Source of the DNA: Microbulbifer agarilyticus
Lineage (GTDB): Bacteria; Pseudomonadota; Gammaproteobacteria; Pseudomonadales; Cellvibrionaceae
NCBI RefSeq assembly: GCF_019800665.1
Contig: NZ_JAHVKO010000003.1
Coordinates: forward strand, 248,001 to 312,000
Reading direction: 5' to 3'
Length of the DNA stretch: 64,000 bases
Each line of letters starts with the position of its first letter. The first letter of the stretch is position 1. The notes under the pieces were generated by a model. The model was not told where the DNA came from. It worked only from the letters and a program-made list of their open reading frames with translations, and ran no database searches. The translations under genes and the position numbers were made by a program. This document shows, piece after piece, positions 43,828-53,102 of the stretch.

Positions 43828-45606
43828 TTAACCTAGTACCAGATTCCAGTTGGTCAGCAGAATGAGGATAGTTACGGTACCCACCAGCAAGTTCATGGGG
43901 ATGCCCACTTTCAGGTAGTCGGAGAAGCGGTAACCCCCGGGGCCGTACACCATCAGGTTGGTCTGGTAGCCCAGTGGCGTGGCGAAACTCGCAGAGGCCG
44001 CCATCATCACCGCAAACATAAATGGTTCCGGATTCAGGCCGGCGCTGGCGGTAATCTGCAGCACGATCGGTACCATGATGATCGCCGCCGCATTATTGGT
44101 CACCATTTCCGTAAGCAGGGATACGCACAGGTACACCAGGATCAGCATCAGCCAGGGGTGACCATAAGAGAGCGAAATCACCCCTTCCGCTAATACCGCG
44201 GCAACGCCGGTTTTCTGCAGTGCGACGCCCAGGGCGAAGGAAGCGGCAATGGTGATCAGTACCGGTAAATCGAGACTTTTTTGCGCCTGGTTTACCGAGC
44301 AGCAGCGGGTGATGAGCATGGCACCGGCGCCGATCAAAGAGGCGTTCAGCATGCTGATCAGGCCCGAGCCGGCCGCCAGCACGATGGCGATCAGTATCAG
44401 CCAGGCGGTGAGCCCTTTTTCATGCCGGGGGCTTTCCGCTTCCAGATCGTTGATCAGCAGGAAGTCTTTGCTGTAGCGCTGGCGCAACACAAAGCCCGGG
44501 CGGGCCTCCAATAGTAGGGTGTCACCGGCCATCAACTTAGTGCTACCCAGGTTGCCGGACACGCGCTCCCCCTGTCGCGCTACCGCGAGCACGGCGGCGC
44601 CGTAACGCTTGCGGAACTGGGCATCGCGGATACTGGTACCAACCACATCACAGTGCGGCGATACTACCACTTCCACCAGCCGGCGCTCTTCGAAACCGGT
44701 GTCCAGTGCGGCCTCTTCGTGATCGTGATCGGAAGGCACGATACCGCGCATACGCAGCAGGTCGGAAATGGCCTCGGTATCACCGGCAAATACCAGGCGA
44801 TCACCGCCGCGGAGCTTTTCTTCCGAGCGCACCGGGGTAATCACATGGTTGTCCCGCTCAATTTCTACCAGGTATACCCGGCGCAATCCGCGCAGACCCG
44901 CATCTTCCACTGTCTGGCCTACCAGCGGTCCATTGCTATCGATCGCAACTTCCAGGGTGAATTCGCGCAAGTTGCCGAACGGGGTTTTTTCGCGGCGGTC
45001 CGGCAGCCAGCGGGGAAAAAAGATCAGCATAAATGCCACGCCAACCAGCGCAGCCGGCAGACCCACCGCGGCGATGGAAAATAGCGAGAAGCCTTCGTTG
45101 CCGGTGATTGCCTGGTATTGGCCGTTAACCACCAGATTGGTGCTGGTGCCGATCAGGGTGAGGGTGCCGCCGAGGATGGCGCCGTAACTGAGCGGGATCA
45201 TCAGTTTGGAAGGCGCGATATCAATACGTTTGGCCCAGGCGTTCAGGGCCGGGATCATGGTGGCGACCACCGGGGTATTGTTCAAATAGCCGGAAAGCGC
45301 CACCACCGGTGCGAATACGCGCAGCATGGCAGAGCGCGTGCCTTTGGGGCGTCCAAGCACGTGTTTCACCAGCATATCGATACCGCCGGAGGCGTGGATG
45401 CCGGTGGCGACGACGAACATGGCAGCTACGGTGATCAGGCCGCTATTGCTGAACCCGGACAGGGCCTCGATGGGGGTGAGAATGCCGCTGGCACTCAACA
45501 GGGTGAGCGCTGCCATCATCACCAGATACGCGTGCACGCGGGTGAAGATGAGGGTGGCCAATACGGCAAACACAAGAAAAAGGGAAAACCAGCCGGACCA
45601 ATCCAT
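43828..45606 (-). CDS. SLC13 (DASS) family permease with two RCK-C domains
   Basis: A 592-aa inner-membrane anion/sodium symporter of the ArsB/NhaD-DASS superfamily. N-terminal helices have ASGGIDMLVKHVLGRPKGTRSAMLRVFAPVVALSGYLNNTPVVATMIPALNAWA and the GTLTLIGTSTNLVVNG motif. Two TrkA-C/RCK_C regions lie between the halves (about 205-375: FTLEVAIDSNGPLVGQTVEDAGLRGLRRVYLVEI and VVVSPHCDVVGTSIRDAQFRKRYGAAVLAVARQG). The second membrane half has VTNNAAAIIMVPIVLQIT and SFATPLGYQTNLMVYGPGGYRFSDY, typical of the SLC13/SAC1-like sulfate or dicarboxylate permeases. It converges on the CNNM gene with only five bases between the stops. Substrate unknown. Confidence 0.9.
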   Translation of the reverse strand: MDWSGWFSLFLVFAVLATLIFTRVHAYLVMMAALTLLSASGILTPIEALSGFSNSGLITVAAMFVVATGIHASGGIDMLVKHVLGRPKGTRSAMLRVFAPVVALSGYLNNTPVVATMIPALNAWAKRIDIAPSKLMIPLSYGAILGGTLTLIGTSTNLVVNGQYQAITGNEGFSLFSIAAVGLPAALVGVAFMLIFFPRWLPDRREKTPFGNLREFTLEVAIDSNGPLVGQTVEDAGLRGLRRVYLVEIERDNHVITPVRSEEKLRGGDRLVFAGDTEAISDLLRMRGIVPSDHDHEEAALDTGFEERRLVEVVVSPHCDVVGTSIRDAQFRKRYGAAVLAVARQGERVSGNLGSTKLMAGDTLLLEARPGFVLRQRYSKDFLLINDLEAESPRHEKGLTAWLILIAIVLAAGSGLISMLNASLIGAGAMLITRCCSVNQAQKSLDLPVLITIAASFALGVALQKTGVAAVLAEGVISLSYGHPWLMLILVYLCVSLLTEMVTNNAAAIIMVPIVLQITASAGLNPEPFMFAVMMAASASFATPLGYQTNLMVYGPGGYRFSDYLKVGIPMNLLVGTVTILILLTNWNLVLG

Positions 45607-46003
45607 AGCGGAGACGTGTTGTTCTAATCAGATGACGGGTAAAACTACTGCAAACGACTTAGTACCAAAAGTTCTTTTTTCGCATATTTATATAGCGTGC
45701 CGCCTATTGTGGTGTCGCTCGCATCCTGGCTGCCGGACTTTTCACAGATGGACGCTGGCTTAAACGCACGCAACCTCCTGGCAATACCCTCCAACGGCGT
45801 TGGCAAATAATATTTTTCACTGCGGCTGCTAGTCTTTGCAGAGTATTGGCATCTGGTATCTGCCGCTCTGCCGCCGGTAGAATACGCCGCTTTATCGATT
45901 GCCCGCGTCAGTCCTTCCGGAAAACGGCACCGCTACCGGGTTTGCCCGGTGCCAGCTGGCAATCATTTGCAAGGCAAACACTCGATTGGGGATTCTGCAC
46001 AGA
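45607..46003. promoter_or_regulatory. Divergent region between the SLC13 permease and gcvT, with leader hairpin
   Basis: A 397-base gap serving both directions. Near gcvT, GGCACC (45926-45931) can pair with GGTGCC (45948-45953), while the CCGGG inside can pair with CCCGG; the two options partly compete. I looked for a glycine riboswitch (GGAGAG-type core) and saw none, so control of gcvT is probably by proteins or by this hairpin. Confidence 0.45.
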
Positions 46004-47092
46004 ATGGGAAATAAAACCGCGCTCTACGATGCCCACGTCGCCATGGGCGGCAAAATGGTGGACTTTGGTGGCTGGGACATGCCGCTGCACTATGGCTCGC
46101 AGCTGGAAGAGCACCACAAGGTGCGTCAAGACGCGGGCATGTTTGATGTCTCCCATATGACCGTCGTAGATGTGGATGGTGCCGGTGCCCGCGACTACCT
46201 GCGTAGCTTGCTCGCCAATGATGTGGCCAAGCTGGACGGCAACCCCGGCAAGGCTCTCTATACCGGCATGCTTAACCCGAAGGGTGGGGTAGTGGACGAT
46301 CTGATCGTATACCTGCGTGACCCCGGTTATCGCGTGGTGGTTAATTGCGCCACTCGGGAAAAAGACCTGGCGTGGATGAATGAGCAGGCCAAGGCATTTG
46401 ATGTCACCCTGACCGAGCGCCCGCACCTGGCGATGGTGGCCATCCAGGGCCCGCAGGCAATCGAGAAGGTCAAAGAGGTGATGGGGATTGACTGGACCGC
46501 AGCCATCTCCGGCCTGAAGGTATTCAACAGTTTCGCCCGTGGCGACTGGTTTATCGCCCGCACCGGCTACACCGGTGAGGACGGCCTCGAGATCATGCTC
46601 AATAACGAAGATGCGCCCGGTTTCTGGCAGGCGCTGGCAGATGCGGGGGTTGCCCCCTGCGGTCTCGGTGCCCGGGATACCCTGCGTCTCGAGGCGGGTA
46701 TGAACCTGTACGGTAACGAGATGGATGACAACACCTCGCCGCTGCAGGCCAACATGGCCTGGACCATTGTGTGGGAGCCGGAAGACCGCCAGTTTATCGG
46801 CCGTGAAGCCCTGGCGCAGGAAAAAGCCGCGGGCGTGGAACATAAACTGGTTGGCCTGGTGCTCGATGGCCGTGGTGTTTTGCGTGCCGGACAGAAGGTT
46901 GTGGTGGACGATTCGGATCGCCGCGGTATCATCACCAGCGGAACTTTCTCACCCACTCTGGGCTTCTCAATCGCCATGGCCCGCGTACCGGTGAGTGTTG
47001 GCGATACCGCGCAGGTAGAAATCCGTAACAAGCTGGTGCCGGTGCGGGTAGTGAAGCCGAGTTTTGTGCGCAACGGCAAACCGCTGGTATAA
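46004..47092 (+). CDS. gcvT: Aminomethyltransferase (glycine cleavage T protein)
   Basis: A 362-aa folate enzyme of the glycine cleavage system: transfers the aminomethyl carbon from lipoyl-GcvH to tetrahydrofolate, releasing ammonia. Start at ATG 46004; the frame extends upstream without a site. Signatures are the opening [49 protein letters not shown], then [17 protein letters not shown] and [23 protein letters not shown]. gcvH follows; gcvP is not in the window. Confidence 0.95.
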   Translation: MGNKTALYDAHVAMGGKMVDFGGWDMPLHYGSQLEEHHKVRQDAGMFDVSHMTVVDVDGAGARDYLRSLLANDVAKLDGNPGKALYTGMLNPKGGVVDDLIVYLRDPGYRVVVNCATREKDLAWMNEQAKAFDVTLTERPHLAMVAIQGPQAIEKVKEVMGIDWTAAISGLKVFNSFARGDWFIARTGYTGEDGLEIMLNNEDAPGFWQALADAGVAPCGLGARDTLRLEAGMNLYGNEMDDNTSPLQANMAWTIVWEPEDRQFIGREALAQEKAAGVEHKLVGLVLDGRGVLRAGQKVVVDDSDRRGIITSGTFSPTLGFSIAMARVPVSVGDTAQVEIRNKLVPVRVVKPSFVRNGKPLV

Positions 47093-47169
47093 GCGTGTCG
47101 GGCGCCGATGCAATATTTGATGAATACACTGTTTATCGCTTTTTTTGAGCTTATTTGAGGGAAGAACCC

Positions 47170-47559
47170 ATGAGCGAGATTCGCAACGAACTGAAGTACG
47201 CCTCCAGCCACGAGTGGGCGCGGTTGGAAGAAGACGGCACCGTAACCGTCGGTATTAGCGATCACGCCCAGGATGCGCTGGGTGATGTGGTCTACGTAGA
47301 AACCCCGGAAGTTGGCCAGACCCTGTCTGCCGGCGAAGAGGCGGGCGTGGTTGAGTCTGTGAAAGCGGCCAGCGATATCTACGCACCGATTTCCGGTGAA
47401 GTTGTGGCGATCAACGAAGCACTGGAAGATGAGCCGGAGACGGTTAACTCCAGCCCCTACGACGATGGCTGGTTCTTTAAAGTGAAGCCCAGCGACGAAG
47501 GCGAGCTGGAAAAACTGCTGGATGCGGATGCATATAAGGCAGAAAGCGAAGAGGGCTAA
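47170..47559 (+). CDS. gcvH: Glycine cleavage system H protein
   Basis: A 129-aa lipoyl carrier protein. The lipoylated lysine is in [10 protein letters not shown] (K65). The hammerhead fold is typical: [37 protein letters not shown], and [12 protein letters not shown] near the end. Start at ATG 47170 with GGGAAG upstream. It follows gcvT by 77 bases and precedes a terminator. Confidence 0.96.
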   Translation: MSEIRNELKYASSHEWARLEEDGTVTVGISDHAQDALGDVVYVETPEVGQTLSAGEEAGVVESVKAASDIYAPISGEVVAINEALEDEPETVNSSPYDDGWFFKVKPSDEGELEKLLDADAYKAESEEG

Positions 47560-47579
47560 TTGCCTGTTTGCTGATGCGA

Positions 47580-47606
47580 AAACGCCGGGCATTGCCCGGC
47601 GTTTTT
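47580..47606 (+). terminator. Terminator of the gcvTH operon
   Basis: ACGCCGGGC pairs with GCCCGGCGT around an ATT loop, followed by T5-G-T3. It lies 20 bases after the gcvH stop. Confidence 0.9.
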
Positions 47607-47657
47607 GTTTGTCCTGTTCGCTAGCCTTTGCAAGGGTAGGGTGGGTGGCAGAGCAGG

Positions 47658-49937
47658 TCAGGAGTCGGAGCTGGTTTCCGTCTGCTGTGGCTGCATCAAT
47701 CCACCAATGCCAAGATCCTGCAAATAGCCTTGAAGCTTTTCTTCGATCTGCTCCGGGCTCTCCATTTTCAGTACCTGCTGCAGCAAGCGGTCCAGATCGG
47801 ATTTGTTGACCTCGCGCAGGGCGGCCTTGACCCGTGGCAAGTTGGTCGCATTCATCGACAGCACATCGTAGCCCATGGCCACCAACAGCAGCGCACCGCC
47901 CGGCGATCCCGCCAGCTCACCACAAATGCCCACCTTGGTACTCGTCTCGTGACAGGCGGTAACCACCTGTAGCAGTGCCTGCAGTACCGAGGGGTGCAGA
48001 CTGTGATAGATACTCGCCACCCGGCTATTGTTGCGATCCACCGCCAGCAGGTACTGGGTCAGGTCGTTGCTGCCCACCGACATAAAGTCGACCCGCTTGG
48101 ACAGCTCGCGGCACTGGTAAACCGCCGAGGGGACTTCAATCATGATCCCCAGTGGGGGCCGCTTGATGGCGTAGCCCTCGTCCAGCAGCTCATCGTAGGC
48201 GCGGTCCACCAGCTTGCGTGCCGCTTCCACTTCGCTGACCCCGGTCACCATGGGCAACATGATGCGCAGGTTATCCAGCCCGAGGCTCGCCTTCATCATG
48301 GCGCGCACCTGCCCGAGGAAAATTTCCGGGTGGTCCAGCGTTACCCGAATACCGCGCCAGCCGAGGAAGGGGTTGGTCTCCTCGATCGGGAAGTAGGTGA
48401 GGGCCTTGTCGCCGCCGATATCCAGGGTGCGCATGGTCACCGGGCGCGGGGCGAAGGCTTCCAGCTGCTCCCGGTATATCTCGCGCTGTTCTTCTTCGGA
48501 TGGGAAGCGGTCCCGCAGCAGGAAGGGCACCTCGGTGCGGTACAGGCCGACACCCTCGGCGCCGCGTTCCAGTGAGCGCACCACATCGGCCATCAGGCCG
48601 GTGTTTACCCACAGGCGTATCCGGTGTCCGTCGGCGGTTTCTCCCGGCAGTTGTGCCAGGTGGTCCAGGTTGCGCGCCAGCTCCCGCTCTTCCGCTACGA
48701 TAGCCTCGTAGTGGCGGCGCAATTCGGGGCCCGGTTGCAGGTGCAGACTGCCGCGGTAGCCGTCGACGATCATATCCACGCCATCGATCTGCTCCCACGG
48801 CAAATCCTGTGCCCCCATCACCGCGGGGACTCCCATGGCGCGAGCGAGGATTGCCACATGGCTGTTGCCGGAGCCTTTGACCGACACCAGCCCGGCGAGT
48901 TTTTCACGCGGTACGTCCGCAAGCACCGAGGCGGTCAATTCCTCGCCGATCAGAATGGTGTTGTTCGGGTAGTCGCGCTGACTCTGCTCCTGCTGGCGCA
49001 AGTGCATCAATACCCGCGCGCCCAGATCGCGCACGTCGGCGGCTCGGTCGCGGAAATACGAGTCGGACATGGCCTCAAAGCGGCGTACATGCTCCAGCAT
49101 CACTTCCGCCCAGGCGCGGCTGGCGGTCAGCTTCTGGCGAATGCGCTCGCACACCTCCACCGCGATGGAACTGTCGTCGAGCATGCTGATATAGGCATCG
49201 AACAGGGCCCGCTCTTCCTTGTTCAGCTCGCCCTTGAGGCGCTCGCCGACCTCGCGAATTTCGCTGCGGGCGGCAGATAATGCCTGCTGGAACAGGGCCA
49301 GTTCCGCATCCACATCCATGGCACAGGCGAAGGGCACGGTTGCCAGGTTGGCCGGTGGTGCGACGATATGCGCGCGGCCAATGGCAATGCCCGGGGAGGC
49401 GGCAAGGCCGCTGAATTTCGCTTCATTGCGCTGCTGGCCCATGGTGGCGAGGGCGCCAGTGGCTTCCGCGTGGGCGATAACGCCGGCGAGCTGTGCGGAC
49501 AGGGTAACAAGAAAGGCCTCTTCGCCTTCGTCAAAGCGGCGGCGCTCGGCCTGCTGCACCACGAGCACACCGAGAACAGAGCGGTGGTGAATAATAGGGG
49601 TGCCAAGGAAGGCGGAGAATCGCTCCTCGCCGGTGGCGGGGAAGTACTGGAACGCCGGGTGTGCTTCCGCGTGTTCCAGGTTAATCGGCTCCTCGCGGGT
49701 GGCCACGTTGCCCACCAGGCCTTCACCGGGCGCCATGTGCACCTGGCCCACCGCGTCTTGATTCAGGCCCTGGGTGGCCATCAGTACGTAGTTACCAGAG
49801 TGTTTATCACGCAGGTACACCGAGCACACGCGCGTTTGCATAACGTCGCGCACGCGGCGGACGATAATGTCCAGCGCCGAGGGCAAGTCTCGGGCGGTAT
49901 TAACTTGCTGAACGATACTGCGTAATGATCCGAGCAA
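47658..49937 (-). CDS. ptsP: Phosphoenolpyruvate-protein phosphotransferase PtsP (EI-Ntr)
   Basis: A 759-aa first enzyme of the nitrogen PTS. An N-terminal GAF domain (about 15-155) is followed by the EI N-domain with phospho-histidine in SGNSHVAILARAMG (H360) and the PEP-binding barrel with RTEVPFLLRDRFPSEEEQ, MRTLDIGGDKAL, and SVGSNDLTQYLLAVDRNN. The C-terminal Cys of the active site is in GICGELAG. It passes phosphate to NPr and EIIA-Ntr, which control nitrogen and potassium balance and cell-wall enzymes. It lies downstream of rppH on the same strand, as in many gammaproteobacteria. Confidence 0.96.
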   Translation of the reverse strand: MLGSLRSIVQQVNTARDLPSALDIIVRRVRDVMQTRVCSVYLRDKHSGNYVLMATQGLNQDAVGQVHMAPGEGLVGNVATREEPINLEHAEAHPAFQYFPATGEERFSAFLGTPIIHHRSVLGVLVVQQAERRRFDEGEEAFLVTLSAQLAGVIAHAEATGALATMGQQRNEAKFSGLAASPGIAIGRAHIVAPPANLATVPFACAMDVDAELALFQQALSAARSEIREVGERLKGELNKEERALFDAYISMLDDSSIAVEVCERIRQKLTASRAWAEVMLEHVRRFEAMSDSYFRDRAADVRDLGARVLMHLRQQEQSQRDYPNNTILIGEELTASVLADVPREKLAGLVSVKGSGNSHVAILARAMGVPAVMGAQDLPWEQIDGVDMIVDGYRGSLHLQPGPELRRHYEAIVAEERELARNLDHLAQLPGETADGHRIRLWVNTGLMADVVRSLERGAEGVGLYRTEVPFLLRDRFPSEEEQREIYREQLEAFAPRPVTMRTLDIGGDKALTYFPIEETNPFLGWRGIRVTLDHPEIFLGQVRAMMKASLGLDNLRIMLPMVTGVSEVEAARKLVDRAYDELLDEGYAIKRPPLGIMIEVPSAVYQCRELSKRVDFMSVGSNDLTQYLLAVDRNNSRVASIYHSLHPSVLQALLQVVTACHETSTKVGICGELAGSPGGALLLVAMGYDVLSMNATNLPRVKAALREVNKSDLDRLLQQVLKMESPEQIEEKLQGYLQDLGIGGLMQPQQTETSSDS

Positions 49938-50045
49938 AATGGCTTTCCTCGCCGTATTGTGGAGTCAGCCTGGGCTGTCTCCATAGCTGGCTTGCGCGTT
50001 CATGGCGCGGTGCCCGCTTGTCCTTGGGGCCCCGCAGCGGCAGGG

Positions 50046-50744
50046 TTACTGGTCGCGCTTGAGCCAGCGTCTTTCCAATTGTATTTGCGTGGGCGCCAGC
50101 TCCGTAAGAGCGCGCCGGTAAACCTCACGTTTGAAGGTCACCACTTTGGTCAATGGGTGCCAGTAACTCACCCACCGCCAATGATCGAACTCCGGTTTGT
50201 AACCGTTGTTGAAGCTGATGTTGCTTTCGTCTGCGTTGATTTGCAGCAAAAACCACTTTTGCTTTTGGCCGATACACAGGGGTTCCGAGCGGCGCCGCAC
50301 CAAGCGCTGCGGCAGGCGGTAGCGCAGCCAGCCACGAGTACAGCCGAGCATGGTGACCTGACTGCGGGTCAGACCAATCTCCTCGTAAAGCTCCCGATAC
50401 AGTGCCTGCTCCGGGGATTCGCCCGGATTGATGCCGCCCTGCGGAAATTGCCACGCGTCCTTGCCGCCTACCCTGCGTGCCCAGAGAGCCTGGCCACGCG
50501 CATTCAGAACAATGATGCCAACATTCGGGCGGAAGCCCTCGCTGTCGATATTGCTACTGTTGTCCGAAGTCGCACCAGTATCTGCCGCCGGTTTGCGCTG
50601 GGTCTTGTTGCCGCCAGAGCGGTCGTTGCGCGCGGAAGACCTGGTGGGTTTGCGGCGGTTTTTTCGCCCGGCGGGTGTGTGCTTGCCGTCGCCCAAAATA
50701 CCGTCCTCAATCTTTGCGGTGCGGAAATCGGCCGCCGAACTCAT
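50046..50744 (-). CDS. rppH: RNA pyrophosphohydrolase RppH with N-terminal extension
   Basis: Nudix hydrolase that removes pyrophosphate from the 5' end of mRNAs, triggering decay. Core from about residue 66: [26 protein letters not shown]; the Nudix box is [23 protein letters not shown]; the C-terminal pattern [31 protein letters not shown] is RppH-specific. In E. coli the protein begins at MID, but the matching codon here is AAT, so translation must start upstream. The ATG at 50744 gives 232 aa with a 65-residue, Lys/Arg/Ser/Thr-rich, probably disordered leader. A TTG 16 codons later, with GAGG upstream, is an alternative. The start is the main uncertainty. Confidence 0.9.
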   Translation of the reverse strand: MSSAADFRTAKIEDGILGDGKHTPAGRKNRRKPTRSSARNDRSGGNKTQRKPAADTGATSDNSSNIDSEGFRPNVGIIVLNARGQALWARRVGGKDAWQFPQGGINPGESPEQALYRELYEEIGLTRSQVTMLGCTRGWLRYRLPQRLVRRRSEPLCIGQKQKWFLLQINADESNISFNNGYKPEFDHWRWVSYWHPLTKVVTFKREVYRRALTELAPTQIQLERRWLKRDQ

Positions 50745-51009
50745 CTCGACCAACCGTCCGGGCGTAACACACCCAGCGCACCATAATGTTCTGCATTGTT
50801 CCACAGCGGTCGAATTACGGCAATTCAGTGACGGCGGTCGATGTATCCCGACAGTCGGCAGGGTAAACTCTCCCGCCCCCGCACAGGGAAGGCCACACAA
50901 GGTGTTGGTACCGCTGTTTGGCCCTGGTCGCGATTGAATTGGCGCGAAAATATTGCGTCAGGGCGCCCTGGGCGCCAGTAGTGCCCTATAGTCAATAAAG
51001 GAGAATTTT

Positions 51010-51702
51010 GTGCAGTTGGCGATTTTTGACCTCGACAACACATTGATTGGTGGCGACAGCGACCACGCCTGGGGCGAGTTCCTGGTGGAGCGTGAATGTG
51101 TGGACGGGGAGCGCTTCCGCAGCGAGAACGACCGCTTTTACCGGGACTACCAGCAGGGTGCCCTGGACATTTTTGCGTATCTTTCCTTTGCACTGGAGCC
51201 GTTGGCCCAGCTGTCGCGCGGACAACTGCAGAACCTGCAGCACGAGTTTATGCAGGAAGTCATTGGTGACATCTGGCTACCGCACGCGGAAACCCTGATT
51301 CAGCGGCACCGCGCAGCCGGTCACCACATCATGATTATCACTGCCACCAACCGCTTTGTGGTGGAGCCGATTGTCGCGCGCCTGGGGGTGGATACCCTGC
51401 TGGCCACCGAGCCCGAAGAAGTGGATGGTAAGTTCACTGGCCAGGTGGCGGGGCAACCCTGTTTCCAGGAGGGCAAGGTGTTGCGTCTGCAGCAGTGGCT
51501 CGACGCTTATCCCCAGTATGCCAAGGGACAAAAGTGGTTTTATAGTGATTCCATCAACGATTTGCCCCTGCTAAAGCAGGTAGAGTTCCCCGTCGCGGTG
51601 GATCCCGATAGCCGGCTGCGTGAGGAAGCACTTACCCGCGGCTGGAAAGTGATCAGCCTGCGCGGTGACTACGAAGATTTTGCCAGTGCAATGGACTGGT
51701 GA
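51010..51702 (+). CDS. HAD-IB family phosphatase (SerB-like)
   Basis: A 230-aa cytosolic phosphatase. Motif I LAIFDLDNTLIGGDS (D7, D9), motif II in IIITATN (Thr), Lys in the EGKVLRLQQW stretch, and motif IV SDSINDLPLL. The HAD-IB subfamily includes phosphoserine phosphatases; this group is often called HAD-IB or CicA-like, and the natural substrate is not known. The GTG at 51010 has AAGGAG seven bases upstream. It is divergent from rppH, with about 265 bases between. Confidence 0.87.
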   Translation: MQLAIFDLDNTLIGGDSDHAWGEFLVERECVDGERFRSENDRFYRDYQQGALDIFAYLSFALEPLAQLSRGQLQNLQHEFMQEVIGDIWLPHAETLIQRHRAAGHHIMIITATNRFVVEPIVARLGVDTLLATEPEEVDGKFTGQVAGQPCFQEGKVLRLQQWLDAYPQYAKGQKWFYSDSINDLPLLKQVEFPVAVDPDSRLREEALTRGWKVISLRGDYEDFASAMDW

Positions 51703-51805
51703 AACGCATCGCACCGAATTGTTCAATTTCACAGTAAACACAGGGTCTTAGGGTTTGTTTGTGCAGATAAAAAACGCAGTACCCGGGATATGTTTTTGTC
51801 AGGGA

Positions 51806-53005
51806 ATGTTTGCAAAGAATCTTTCAAGTGGCGTAAAGCGGCTGTCTCAGGCGCTAATGCTCGGTGGCTTGTTACTGGCGACGAGCGGGTGTGAACGCAA
51901 GCCGGAAGCAGGCGCCGCGCAGGAGGATGTTTCTGCCGCACCGGTGCAGGCGGTGAATGCCGCCGCCGCCAATGCCTACTCCGAGGAATACTGGCAGGCT
52001 GGCCAGGCCCAGGTCATTGATGCGCAAGCCGCAACGCAGGCCCTGGATCGTGCGGTCACCCAGTTACTGATGGTACCCACGGAGGATCACCTGGAATCCG
52101 CCAAGCTGGCCTGGCTGGATGCGCACCGTGAATTTTCCGCTGCGCTGCCGTTTATCAAGGTGGCCTTTGCTCCTTCACCACTGCAACAGCAGGGCCAGGA
52201 CTTGCTGATGGCGCTGAACAGTTGGCCGGTACAGGCTGGTTATCTGGATACGGTACCCGGCTACTCTACCAGTGGCATTGTGAATGACACTGCCATTGAG
52301 CTGACGCTGGCCAATTTACGCAAGCAGCATCGACTTACCGCCCACGAGGAAGCCAGTACCGGCTTTCACGCCCTGGAAATTATGCTGTGGGGGCCCACTG
52401 GCGAGCGCTCCGCAGATCAGTTTGCCGAGTCCAGCGGGGGCGAGGAACCCAAGGCGCAGGCGTCGAATCGACGTCGTGAATTGACTCGACTGATTACTCA
52501 GGGCATCAGCGAAGATATGTCGCAACTGGCCAATCGCTGGCCGGTCACTGCCAACGACCTGTCCCGCTATTATTTGGCCCGTGAACCCGTTGCGCGACTG
52601 CAGTGGATTCGCAGTGCCCATGTAGATCTCCTGCGGGATGAAATTTTGCCACGGGTGCCAGAGAGCTCCGAAAGTGATGTGGAAAGTGGCCTGGCGGCAA
52701 ACTCCAAACAGGCGCTGCTGGCCATATTGCGCAATCTACAGGTGGCCTGGCTGCCGGGGGAGGGCTCCGGACTGGCAGACATGTTGCTGGACCAGCATCA
52801 GGCTGCGGCGCTGGCGGAGACCTTTGGGTTACTGGAAGCGCGGCTGTTGAAAATGGAAGATCCCATCGAGCTGGCGGAGCCGGCAGAATTGCAGCGCAGC
52901 CGTCAGCAAGTGGAAAAACTGCTCGGGCTGATTTCCGGGGATACCAAGGTGCCAGCACGGGAAGAAGACATGACCCCGGTGAGTGTGACCCTGCCGGAGG
53001 AGTGA
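51806..53005 (+). CDS. Imelysin family lipoprotein
   Basis: A 399-aa periplasmic/outer-membrane lipoprotein from ATG 51806: FAKNLSSGVKRLSQALMLGGLLLATSGC has a lipobox. The ATG sits right on AGGGA; a GTG at 51761 with AGGG seven bases upstream is in frame and possible. The imelysin (M75) pattern is clear: WLDAHREFSAALPF, PVQAGYLDTVPGY, the family motif HEEASTGFHALEIMLWG (GxHxxE), and a helical C-terminal half. Imelysins such as IrpA/EfeM-like proteins are linked to iron uptake; the residues needed for metal binding are present, but peptidase activity is unproven. A terminator follows. Confidence 0.88.
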   Translation: MFAKNLSSGVKRLSQALMLGGLLLATSGCERKPEAGAAQEDVSAAPVQAVNAAAANAYSEEYWQAGQAQVIDAQAATQALDRAVTQLLMVPTEDHLESAKLAWLDAHREFSAALPFIKVAFAPSPLQQQGQDLLMALNSWPVQAGYLDTVPGYSTSGIVNDTAIELTLANLRKQHRLTAHEEASTGFHALEIMLWGPTGERSADQFAESSGGEEPKAQASNRRRELTRLITQGISEDMSQLANRWPVTANDLSRYYLAREPVARLQWIRSAHVDLLRDEILPRVPESSESDVESGLAANSKQALLAILRNLQVAWLPGEGSGLADMLLDQHQAAALAETFGLLEARLLKMEDPIELAEPAELQRSRQQVEKLLGLISGDTKVPAREEDMTPVSVTLPEE

Positions 53006-53034
53006 AGGCGAAAGAATTGCTCGACACGAAACGC

Positions 53035-53063
53035 AAAAAACCCAGGCAAAGCCTGGGTTTTTT
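53035..53063. terminator. Rho-independent terminator after the imelysin gene
   Basis: ACCCAGGC pairs with GCCTGGGT around an AAA loop, with A6 before and T6 after. It separates the convergent imelysin and DUF882 genes and can serve both. Confidence 0.92.
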
Positions 53064-53102
53064 GTTTCCCGGTCAGTTCCGGGGGTGGGCGCGGTCAGCC
53101 GC

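Noticed and set aside
45850-46003. Glycine riboswitch before gcvT
   Set aside because: The conserved core bases of the riboswitch were looked for and not found; only a simple hairpin with alternative pairings is seen.
47580-53063. Several GC-rich palindromes followed by T-runs taken as mobile repeats
   Set aside because: They differ in sequence and lie just after stop codons, so they are ordinary rho-independent terminators.
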